Below the pieces are notes generated by a model. That model was not told the DNA's origin. It was given only the letters and a program-made list of their open reading frames with translations, and ran no database searches. Below are positions 53,281 to 61,777 of a stretch of DNA of 64,000 nt, in pieces; position 1 is the stretch's first letter, and each line of letters opens with the position of its first letter. Both the position numbers and the translations under genes were made by a program. Origin of the DNA: Streptomyces endophytica (GTDB lineage Bacteria > Actinomycetota > Actinomycetes > Streptomycetales > Streptomycetaceae); assembly GCF_026153355.1 (NCBI RefSeq), contig NZ_CP110636.1, positions 1,178,001 to 1,242,000 on the forward strand, given 5' to 3'.

Positions 53281-54673
53281 TCACGCCGCCACGGCCCGTA
53301 GGTCCAGTCGTGCACTGAATTCCCTTACGACCGGTTCGTCCCGGTACGGCTCCAAACGCAGCTGGAAGTCCTCCAGATACTCGGAGCCCCGGTCCGACCG
53401 CAGCCCGGTCAGCAGCTCCACGGCCTGCGTGCCCGTATGGCAGGCCTGCTCGACCTCGCGCTGCTGTACCTGCGCGCCGGCCAGCAGCAGCAGCCCGATG
53501 GCACGGCGCCGGGCCCGGCCCTCCGGATGCCCGCCCAGCGCCTCCGACGCCCGCTGGGCGGCCGGCCGGGCTGCCCCAGGTCCCGATGGCAGTGCGCGAG
53601 TTCGTCGGCCAGATACGCCTGGTCGAAGTGGGAGATCCACACCGGGTCGTCGCCCGCCTCGGTGGCCGTGTCGGCGCGCTCCATCGCGGCGAGCGCCCGC
53701 CCGGCCACGGCCTGGAAGGCCCGGCCGTCCCCCATCAGGGCGTGCCCGCGGGCCTCCGCCGCGAAGAACATCGCCTCGGTGCGCGGGGTGACGTGTCCGC
53801 GGGCGCCTTCCTGGGCGGCGCGGGCGAGTTGGGCGATCTCCCGTGGATTGCCGAGCGAGGCGGCGAGGTGGCTCATGCTCGCGGCGAGCACGTAGCCGCC
53901 GTATCCGCGGTCGCCGGCCGCCTGGGCCAGCCGCAGCGCCTGGATGTAGTAGCGCTGCGCCAGGCCGGGCTGACCGGTGTCGACGGCCATGTAGCCGCCC
54001 AGTTCCGTCAACCGCGCGACGGCGGCGAAGAGGTCCCGCCCGACGGACTCCCGGTACGAACCGGCGAGCAGGCCGGACACCACGCTGTTGAGGTAGTGCA
54101 CCACTACGGGCCGCACGTGCCCGGCGCCAAAACGGTGGTCGAGCTCGCTGAGTGCCGTGGTCATGGCCCGTACCGCCTGGACGTCCGACACCCCGACCGG
54201 GCCCCGGCGTTCCGTGCGACCTGACTGTCCGCGCCGGTGATCAGCCAGTCACGACTGGGCTCGACCAGTGCCGAGGCCGCGACCGTGGAGCCACTGAGGA
54301 AGTCACGGCGCCCGACGTCGCTGCGCCACAGCTCGCAGACCTGCTCGATCGCCCCGAGGACGGTCGGCGAGAACTGCAGCCCCACCCCGGACGCGAGGTT
54401 CTTGCCGTCGGCCATCCCGATCTCGTCGATGGTGACCGTGCGCCCCAGCTTGCGGCCGAGTGCCTCCGCGATGACGGCCGGGGCACGGCCCCGCGGCTGC
54501 TGGCCCCGCAGCCAGCGGGCCACCGAGGTCTTGTCGTAACGCAGGTCGAGGCCGTGTTCCGCCCCGCACATGTTGACGCGGCGGGCGAGCCCCGCGTTGG
54601 AGCACCCGGCTTCCTGAATCAGCGCCTGCAGCCGTTCATTGGGCTGCCGCGCGACGAGTGGCCTGGCGGCCAT
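53281..54673 (-). pseudogene. XRE-family regulator with TPR-like C-terminus (two frameshifts)
   Basis: About 464 residues if restored. The N-terminal helix-turn-helix lies at about 12-70 (LQALIQEAGCSNAGLARRVN ... KTSVARWLRGQQPRGRAP). The C-terminal two thirds are helical, TPR-like repeats (GLAQRYYIQALRLAQAAGDRGYGG). The frame breaks near 54197 (one C missing; ARNAGAR then VGVSDVQAVRAM) and near 53568 (one G missing; HRDLGQP then RPAAQRASEALGG). Such regulators are common in Streptomyces, often paired with small DUF397-type genes, none of which I see here. The start MAARPLVARQ at 54673 lies 70 bp from a 10-bp inverted repeat, a possible autoregulatory operator. Confidence 0.85.
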
Positions 54674-54741
54674 GCTTGTACCCCCTGGATTGCTGCGCGT
54701 TCACCGTGGAACGCCGTTCCCCGGGATCGCTTCCCCACGGA

Positions 54742-54770
54742 TATCCCGGATATCCGAGAGATCCGGGATA
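54742..54770. promoter_or_regulatory. Inverted repeat upstream of the XRE gene
   Basis: TATCCCGGAT (54742-54751) and ATCCGGGATA (54761-54770), perfect 10-bp arms, 9-nt spacer. Possible autoregulatory operator for the regulator gene starting at 54673. Confidence 0.45.
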
Positions 54771-54859
54771 CGTGCGATAGGAAGGATCTGAGCGATACAC
54801 GCTTTGCAGGTGGATGCCGGATGGTGTGCGGTTTGCGCACTATCCGGGGTACTTGCGTG

Positions 54860-55056
54860 CGAAGCGTGGGTTCACGAGACGTGCTCCGAGATCGTGCACG
54901 AAGTCGGTTTCCGAAGACGTTTTCCGCAGGCGCTTTCCGAACTCATGAGCCGGGGCCGCAGGACCACGGGATTCGGTCACGAGTTTCGGTCAGGAGTTCC
55001 GGTAACGGGATTCGGTCACTTTTTGTCCGGTCACGAAGTCGACTCACGAGACGTGT
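54860..55056. repeat. Degenerate direct repeats in a gene-poor stretch
   Basis: GGGATTCGGTCAC at 54969 and 55008 (39 bp apart); TCACGAGACGTG at 54872 and 55045; several TTTCGGTCA/CCGGTCACGA variants. They lie in the 636-bp gap 54674-55309 between divergent genes, which is less G+C-rich than its surroundings and shows no coding frame I trust. Confidence 0.6.
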
Positions 55057-55309
55057 GCTGCTGGTGGGGAATGGCGCGGCGGTGCCCGTGCACTGGAAAC
55101 GGCGCCGCCGTGCAGGGCTCCCCTGATGCACCGCGGCCTGCCGTCGGGCGGCCTCTCCGCCCGTCACGCAGGTGGCTACCCACCCACTGGGCCCGGCCCG
55201 CATACGCGCCCCCACCGGTGCACCCATGCGCCCCACGTGCAAGAACGATGCGCCGGGCAGGTCATCCATTCGGCCGTAACCCTTGGTGACAGGGGCAGTT
55301 GTCATCTGC

Positions 55310-55977
55310 GTGGAAGAGACCATCGGAGTCACAGGAGCCTCGCAGATCCCCAAGCAGCGCGGCGAGCAGCTGCTCGACACTGCGGTGCGTTACGCGGAAG
55401 AACGCCACTGGGACGTGTTCCCCGGCGCATGGCTGGAGCACGACGGTGAGAGGCCGCGCTGCTCGTGCGACGCCGACGACTGCACCGTGCCCGGTGCGCA
55501 CCCCATGGCGCCCGGCTGGGCCGGCCTGGCGTCCGGCAGCGCGACCGCCGTCCGCCGTATGTGGAGCAAGCAGCCCCGGCGTCGATCCTCCTGCCGACGG
55601 GGCGGACCTTCGAGGCCCTCGACGTGCCCGAGACCGCGGGCTGCCTGGCGCTGGCCCGTATGGAGCGCATGGGGCTGACGCTCGGGCCGGTCACCCGCAC
55701 CCCGGACCGCCGGATGCTCTTCCTCGTCCTCCCCGGTGCCGCGGTGAAGGTCCCCGATCTCGTACGGGGTTGGGCTGGGCCCGGCCGCGCTCGACCTGAT
55801 CTGCCGGGGCGAGGGCGAGTACATCGCCGCCCCGCCGACCCGGGTGGGGGCGCACGGGCTCGTGCAGTGGGCGCGCCGCCCCACCGCCACCAACCGCTGG
55901 CTGCCGGACGCGGAGGAACTGATCAGCCCCCTGGCGTACGCCTGCGCCCGGGACGCGGTGGCTGCCCGGGGCGGTGA
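55310..55977 (+). pseudogene. Bifunctional DNA primase/polymerase-like protein, frameshifted
   Basis: About 220 residues if restored, of the Streptomyces family annotated as bifunctional DNA primase/polymerase N-terminal (AEP-like). It starts VEETIGVTGASQIPKQRGEQ. Recognisable blocks are AVRYAEERHWDVFPGAWLE, APGWAGLASGSATAVRRMW, ASILLPTGRTFEALDVPE and RWLPDAEELISPLAYACARDA. The frame breaks at 55576-55579 (one C missing) and 55767-55770 (one G extra). The 3' end is uncertain: a third slip in the GGGG near 55970 would give the stop at 55977, else the frame runs into the ABC gene. The expected catalytic Asp residues are not evident, so activity is doubtful. Confidence 0.78.
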
Positions 55978-56226
55978 ACCGCGGGGCGGTGGACCGTGGG
56001 TGGCCAACCGCTGGGGCGGTGAACCACGGGGACGGCGAACCTCTGGGGTGCTGAAAGACGGGAACGGCGAACCGCGGGGCAGGGAGTTGCCCCCCGGCCG
56101 GGCCCCCGCACGGCCGGTCGTTGCCCGGCACGCCCTCCGCCCGACGGCTTGTCGGTGGCCGCTCGTATCGTGGGACTCAGACGGGGGTCAAGACGGCTCC
56201 TGCGGGGACGTCGGAGGGCAGGACCG

Positions 56227-57108
56227 GTGGGCAACGAGCCGGAACACAACGAGGTGCGGGCCGGGGCGGCGCCGCCCGAGCAGACATCGGCCAGTTCTCC
56301 GGGCGGGCCGTCCGCGGCCCCGGGAACCCTGGGCGGGGCACCCGCCGTCCGCGTCCAGGGCCTGTGGAAGAAGTTCGGCGAGCAGATCGCCGTCCACGGC
56401 ATCGACCTGACGCTCCCCGCGGGCCGCTTCATCGGGCTGGTCGGCCCCAACGGCGCGGGCAAGACCACCACCCTCTCCATGGTGACCGGTCTGCTGCGTC
56501 CGGACTCGGGCGTGGTGGAGATCGGCGGGCACGACGTCTGGGGCGACCCGGTCGCCGTAAAGTCCCGGATCGGCGTGCTGCCCGAGGGGCTGCGGCTCTT
56601 CGAGCGCCTCTCCGGGCGTGAACTCCTCGCCTACATGGGCCGGTTGCGCGGACTGCCGGGCGACGAGGTCGACAAGCGGGCCGGCCAGCTGCTGGACGTC
56701 CTCGATCTCGCCGGCTCCCAGCACAAGCTGGTCGTCGACTACTCCACCGGTATGCGCAAGAAGATCGGTCTCGCCGCGGCGCTGCTGCACAACCCCGAGA
56801 TCCTCTTCCTCGACGAGCCCTTCGAGGGCGTCGACCCGGTCTCCGCGCAGACCATCCGCGGCGTACTGGAGCGCTACACCGCCTCCGGGGCGACCGTGAT
56901 CTTCTCCAGCCATGTGATGGAGCTCGTCGAGTCGCTGTGCGACTGGGTCGCGGTGATGGCCGGCGGACGGATCCGCGCGGACGGCCCGCTCGCCGAGGTC
57001 CGCGGCGCCGCGCCCACACTGCAGGACGCCTTCCTCGAACTGGTCGGCGCCAACGACCGCGCTGCCGGGCAGAGCCTGGACTGGCTGGGCGGTGGCGGCG
57101 CCCGATGA
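56227..57108 (+). CDS. ABC transporter ATP-binding protein
   Basis: A 293-residue ATPase. Walker A is GPNGAGKT (73-80), the Q-loop region is VLPEGLRLFERL, the signature is the variant YSTGMRKKIGLA, Walker B is EILFLDEPFEGVDP, and the H-loop is SSHVMELVE. The first 40 residues are a disordered Ala/Pro/Glu-rich extension. The YSTGMRKK signature is typical of ABC-2-type exporters of the CcmA class. The GTG at 56227 has GGAGG 10 nt upstream. The permease gene overlaps by 4 bp (ATGA). Substrate unknown. Confidence 0.93.
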   Translation: MGNEPEHNEVRAGAAPPEQTSASSPGGPSAAPGTLGGAPAVRVQGLWKKFGEQIAVHGIDLTLPAGRFIGLVGPNGAGKTTTLSMVTGLLRPDSGVVEIGGHDVWGDPVAVKSRIGVLPEGLRLFERLSGRELLAYMGRLRGLPGDEVDKRAGQLLDVLDLAGSQHKLVVDYSTGMRKKIGLAAALLHNPEILFLDEPFEGVDPVSAQTIRGVLERYTASGATVIFSSHVMELVESLCDWVAVMAGGRIRADGPLAEVRGAAPTLQDAFLELVGANDRAAGQSLDWLGGGGAR

Positions 57109-58741
57109 GCACCGAATCCACCGCGGTGGCCGCGCCTCCGGCCGCGGCGCCGAACCTCACCGCCGTCTTCGTACAGCTGAAGCTGACCCTGCTGCGCAAC
57201 GGGCTCCGCCAGTCGGCCGGCCGCACCGTCGCGTACGTCAGCTCGGTCATCGTCGGCCTGCTGTTCGCGGCCGGCGCGGTGCTGGGGCTGATCGCGCTGC
57301 GCGGCAACGTCCATGTCGGCGCGCTGGCCGTGCTGTTGACCGGGATCCTCACGCTCGGCTGGGCGGTGATGCCGATGTTCTTCCCGACGGGTGACGAGAC
57401 GCTGGACCCGACCCGCCTGGTGATGCTGCCCCTGCGGCCGCGCCCGCTGATCGGCTCCCTGCTGGTGACGTCCCTGATCGGCATCGGCCCGGTCGTCACC
57501 CTGGCGCTGGTGACCGGCGCGGTGATCGCACTGGCGGACGGACCGGCCGCCGCCGTTGTCGGCGTCCTCGCGGTCGTCCTGGTGGTGTTGGTGTGCGTGG
57601 CGTTGGCCCGCGCGGTCGCCACGGCGTCGGTGCGGCTGCTGACCAGCCGCCGCGGCCGTGATCTCGCCGTCCTGAGCGGCCTGTTCATCGCGCTCGGCGC
57701 CCAGGCCGTCAACATCGCCGCCCAGAAGCTCGGCCGCCCGGACGGCCTGGCCGTCCTCGAACCGCTCGGCGACGTCCTGCGCTGGCTTCCGCCGGCCTCC
57801 GCGATCGGCGCGGTCGAGGCCACCGGCCAGGGCGCCTACGGGCGCGCGGTGGCCGGCATGGCCCTCGCGGCGGTGGCCCTGGCGCTCCTCCTCTTCTGGT
57901 GGCAGCGCTCGCTGACCGCCCTGATGACGTCCCCCGACTCCTCCACCCTCCAGGCGGTGGAGAAGGACAGCGCGCGCCGGTCCGGCAGCGGTGAGGGCGG
58001 GCTCGTACGCCTGCTGCCCGGCGGCCGTACGGGCCCGGTCATGCTCCGTACGCTCCGCTACGCCTGGCGCGACCCCAAGTCGAAGATGTCCTGGGCGACA
58101 GCCCTCGGTGCCGGCCTGCTGGCCCCGGTCGTCTCCTCGCTCCAGGGCAACGGCAGCATCTACACCGCGTTCTCGGCGCCGGCGCTGCTCGGATTGCAGA
58201 TGTACAACCAGTTCGGCCAGGACACCTCGGCCTTCTGGATGGTCGCCTCCACGATCGCCACCCCGCGCGACGCCTACCAGGAGCTGCGCGCCCGGGCGTG
58301 CACCCTCGCGCTGGTGGCCGTCCCGTACGTCACCCTCGTCTCGGTCGGCGCGGCCGCGTTCATCGGCCCGTGGTCCGACTTCCTGCAGGTGTACGGCCTC
58401 TCGTTGGCCCTGCTGGGCGCGCTGATCGGCACCGGCGCACTGACCTCGGTGATCTTCCCGTACTCGATCCCTCGGAGAGCAACAAGAACGTGGCCCCGGG
58501 CCAGGGCTCGATCGCCTGGTTCAGCCTCTTCGGCGGTGTCCTGGTGGGCGCCCTTCTGTGCGCCCCCCTCCTGGGCCTCACCATCTGGCTCCACGTCGCC
58601 GGCCTCCACCACCTGTTGTGGATCCTGCTGCCCCTGGGCGTCGTCTACGGCACCGGCGCAGCCGTACTGGGCCTCCGCCTGGCGGCCCCCCGCACCGTCA
58701 GGCGCCTGCCGGAGATCCTCGCGGCGGTGAGCAAGGGGTGA
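57105..58741 (+). pseudogene. ABC transporter permease (C-terminal frameshift)
   Basis: About 545 residues if restored, with about 12 helices (near 45-65, 72-95, 120-145, 150-170 and so on), coupled to the ATPase gene. YNQFGQDTSAFWM is a recognisable loop of this exporter-permease family. The frame breaks at about 58468; one missing C separates FPYSIP from SESNKNVAPGQGSIAWFSLF. After correction the protein ends LPEILAAVSKG at 58741. As given, about 90 C-terminal residues (three helices) would be replaced by a basic, non-membrane tail, so the uncorrected product should not function. Confidence 0.87.
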
Positions 58742-58802
58742 GGGCGGGCTGAGGGAGGGGCGGGCGGGCGGGTGGGTGGTCCGGGCTCCTGACGGGGTTG
58801 CC

Positions 58803-58974
58803 CGGCTGACGGGGTTGCCCGGCTGACTGCTTTGCCCGGCTGACTGCTTTGGTCTGGCGGGCGCTGCTCGGGCGGGGTCGCTCGGCTGACTGCTTCCGTC
58901 CGGCGGGCGTTGCTCTGGCCGGGTTGCCCGGCTGACTGCTTCCGTCCGGCGGGCGTTGCTCTGGCTGGCGCTGA
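58803..58974. repeat. Composite 17-bp and 46-bp tandem repeats
   Basis: CGGCTGAC starts units at 58803, 58820 and 58837 (17 bp apart), then at 58837, 58883 and 58929 (46 bp apart). The longer units continue TGCTTCCGTCCGGCGGGCG and TTGCTCTGG. They occupy the 723-bp gap 58742-59464, after the ABC operon. Confidence 0.8.
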
Positions 58975-59018
58975 TCGGCGGGCGCTGCCTGGCTGGGTTC
59001 GATGCCTCGCGCGTATCC

Positions 59019-59090
59019 CCCCACCCCCGAACCCACCCCCGCCCCCCCCCCCGAAGGGGGAGAGGGGGAGGGGGCGGGGAAGCCCCGGCG
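59019..59090. repeat. C-rich / G-rich mirror tract
   Basis: A C-rich run (59019-59052, blocks of 5-10 C) is followed at once by a G-rich run (59054-59083). The strands can fold back on each other (GAAGGGGGAGAGGGGG region). Such a tract can form hairpin, triplex or G-quadruplex structure and is prone to misreading. Confidence 0.6.
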
Positions 59091-59464
59091 TCGCCGCGGA
59101 CGAGGCCGGCCCGGCGGTGTCCCAACGGCCGTAGGCAATGGACGCGTTGCCGCTACGTGCGCCCCGCTGGCCGGCCGAGGGAAGGCGGCAGCTGCTCGCC
59201 CCCCCCGCTCCCCCGCTCCCCCGCTCCCCCGCCGGGCCGGCTCCGCGTACGGGGGAAAGCACCTGGTCGGGCCGGGCGGGCAGCCCAACCCGTTGGGCGC
59301 TTCGGCGGGCTCCCCAGCAGCCTCATCGGTGAGGCGAGGCACCGCATTCAGGACGGGCGAGGCGCGCCGGTCGGGGCTGGTCGTGAAGTTATCCACAGGG
59401 TGCAGCGGGCGATCGGCAGGGGCGGTAGCGTCGTGGCATCGACAGAACGAGGGGTGGTGGGGCG

Positions 59465-61777
59465 GTGCTGCGCACCGGAGTTGTGCTGGTCATGGGCTGG
59501 TTGGCGGTGCTGTTCTGTGCCGGAGGGGTGCAGGCTGCGCCGGGCGGTGCCGACGCCCCGACGCAGACCGCCTATCTCGCCGGGCAGTTGCGCAAGAACC
59601 CGGTCTTCATCAGCGACCAGATCCCGCGCGCGGTCCCCCGGTCGACGGCACCGGACTTCGCCAAGGAAGCCCGGCGGCTGGGCGTCCCGACGTACGTCAT
59701 GATCCTGCCGAACACCCACTACGGCTCCGAGGCCACCGGTCTGCTCGCCGGGGTCCATGACCGGCTGGCCCGCAAGGGCCTCTATGTGACGCTGAGCCCC
59801 ACGGGTCTGGACGCGGTGCAGACGTACGGCGTGAGCCTCCCCGGCGCCGAGGACGCGAGCCGCGCGACGCTGTACGAGCTGCCGTACGACGCCACCCCGC
59901 GCGAGGTGTTCCGGCATTTCGTCGACGTGCTGACCTCCGGCCATGCGCATCAGCGCGCCGAGGCGGCACACGCCAAATACGGCGACTCGGTGGACGAGTT
60001 GCCGCTCCTCCACACCGACCGGACCGCCCGCGAGGACCAGAGCTTCGCGACCGGCGTCGCCGTCACCGGCATCCCGCTGACGGCCCTGCTGCTCACCCTG
60101 TACGCCGTGCGGCGCCGCCGGATACGGCGCGCGGCGGCGGCAGGCGGTCCGCTGAGCGCAGGGAAGCGGCCTGTCGCCCCCAAGACGACGGCCCATACGA
60201 AGCGAAGCCCGGCCGGAAGCAAGACGAAGGGCACGAAGGGAAGCAGGACAGGAAGCAAAAAGGCCGGCACCGGAGGGAGCGGAGCCGGGAAAGGCGCGAA
60301 GACGAAGAGCGTCGGGGCCTCGGGCGGGCAGCGTGTGAGGATGCTGCCCCTGGTCGTGGCGGCCGTGGTCCTGGGCGGCCTGGTCGCGTTCGCCGCCTCG
60401 CAGGTCTTTGACGACACCACCAGTGGGGATGGTTCGCTTCCCACCGCCGCCGATATGCGGGCGAGGGTCGATCGGGTGGCCGAAGGGCTGCGCCGTGACC
60501 CGCTGTACGTCGATCCCGAGAGCCCACCCGCACTGGACACCGCCGAGCGCACCCATCTGCGCACGCAACTACGGGCGCTGCGCATCCCGACGGTGATCGC
60601 CGCCGTCTCCAGCAATCCGGACGACGAGTCCGACGGCAACAAGGACCTGCTGCTCAAGGCGCTGCACGACCGGTTGCACCGCAAGGTCCTGATCGTGCTG
60701 GCCGAGCCCTCCGACGGCGGGATCGAGCTCGCCAACTACGGCACGCCCGTGGATCCGACGTATCTGATGAACCGGCCGCGCTATCTGGAGTACTCCGGGT
60801 CCGCCGACCCGGCACTCGGCCGCCGTCTCGATCAGCTGCTGACGTACCTCGGCAAGGCCAAGGCCGCCAAGTCGGGCGCCGCCGAGTCGGATCCCCTGGG
60901 CTACGACCCGCCGCCGGCGGTCGATCCGGTCGAAGAGCAGGCGCTGCCCGGCCTGTTCACCGGGGACTTCCACCCCGGCCTGGTGCTCGGCGTCTTCGCC
61001 GCGCTCCTGGTCACGGGGCTGGTAGCGGCCGGTTGCGGAACGATACGCGTGATCGTGATGGCCCGGCGTCGACGCTACGGGGCGGGTGGTGGCTCCGGTG
61101 CCGGTGCCGCCCATGGCCCACATGCTCCGGTGCGGCCCTCGTTGGCATGGCTGCGGCGAGCCGCCCGCCATGACCTGGATGCCCTCACCGCAGCGCTCGA
61201 ACCGGGGACAGTGCCGGAACCGGGAGCACCCGAACCGACGGCTGCTGCGCTGCCCGCGGAGGCCCAGCGACGAGCCTGGGAATGCCTGGATGCGGCCGCG
61301 TTGCTGATCGATGGGGACAGCGACGGCCGGATCGACGCGGATGCCACTCCGGCCGTGCTCGCCTGCGCCATCGTGCTGGCCCGTGCGGGCCGTACCGCGA
61401 TCGACGAGCCGGCCTCGGCCCGCCACGTCTGCCACCGCAATCCGCTGCACGGCACCGCCCGTAAGCGCACGGAGAAACGCCCGGGCGGCGGCACCCCCGG
61501 CGGCGCCACCCGCAGCACCACCGACGCGGCCGGCGCTCGCGGCACCGGCGGTCCTGCCGCCCGCCGCCGCGCTGCCAGCGCGATGTGGACGCTGCCGGTG
61601 TGCGAGGGGTGCCGGGTGACACCTGGTGCCGTGCTGAAACTGCGTTCCGAGGAGAGCAAGGGGCGCGGAGCGTACGTCCCGTATGCCACCCTGCCCGGGC
61701 CGCTGGCCACGCTCGCCGACGGCGCCGAAATAGATCAACTCACCCGCGATGTACGGGAGTACTTCGGTGTGCACTGA
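59465..61777 (+). CDS. Membrane protein with two TPM-like domains and a Cys-rich C-terminus
   Basis: A 770-residue protein. A signal-like helix (1-24) leads to the first extracytoplasmic domain (about 30-190, opening LAGQLRKNPVFISDQ). A helix (about 203-222) and a Lys/Gly/Thr-rich cytoplasmic linker follow, then a helix (about 292-312), the second domain (about 322-480, opening VAEGLRRDPLYVDPE) and a third helix (about 508-535). The C-terminal cytoplasmic part has HVCHRNPLHG and LPVCEGCRVTPG, a probable zinc site. The domains recall the TPM_phosphatase fold by layout (HDRL, YVMILP, VLIVLAEP), but I see no certain active site. The GTG at 59465 has GAGGGG upstream. It is coupled to a similar gene that follows. 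Confidence 0.72.
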   Translation: MLRTGVVLVMGWLAVLFCAGGVQAAPGGADAPTQTAYLAGQLRKNPVFISDQIPRAVPRSTAPDFAKEARRLGVPTYVMILPNTHYGSEATGLLAGVHDRLARKGLYVTLSPTGLDAVQTYGVSLPGAEDASRATLYELPYDATPREVFRHFVDVLTSGHAHQRAEAAHAKYGDSVDELPLLHTDRTAREDQSFATGVAVTGIPLTALLLTLYAVRRRRIRRAAAAGGPLSAGKRPVAPKTTAHTKRSPAGSKTKGTKGSRTGSKKAGTGGSGAGKGAKTKSVGASGGQRVRMLPLVVAAVVLGGLVAFAASQVFDDTTSGDGSLPTAADMRARVDRVAEGLRRDPLYVDPESPPALDTAERTHLRTQLRALRIPTVIAAVSSNPDDESDGNKDLLLKALHDRLHRKVLIVLAEPSDGGIELANYGTPVDPTYLMNRPRYLEYSGSADPALGRRLDQLLTYLGKAKAAKSGAAESDPLGYDPPPAVDPVEEQALPGLFTGDFHPGLVLGVFAALLVTGLVAAGCGTIRVIVMARRRRYGAGGGSGAGAAHGPHAPVRPSLAWLRRAARHDLDALTAALEPGTVPEPGAPEPTAAALPAEAQRRAWECLDAAALLIDGDSDGRIDADATPAVLACAIVLARAGRTAIDEPASARHVCHRNPLHGTARKRTEKRPGGGTPGGATRSTTDAAGARGTGGPAARRRAASAMWTLPVCEGCRVTPGAVLKLRSEESKGRGAYVPYATLPGPLATLADGAEIDQLTRDVREYFGVH

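Noticed and set aside
59389..59398. TTATCCACAG, a DnaA-box-like sequence
   Set aside because: A single box with no cluster, no dnaA/dnaN/gyrB genes and no AT-rich unwinding region. Not an origin.
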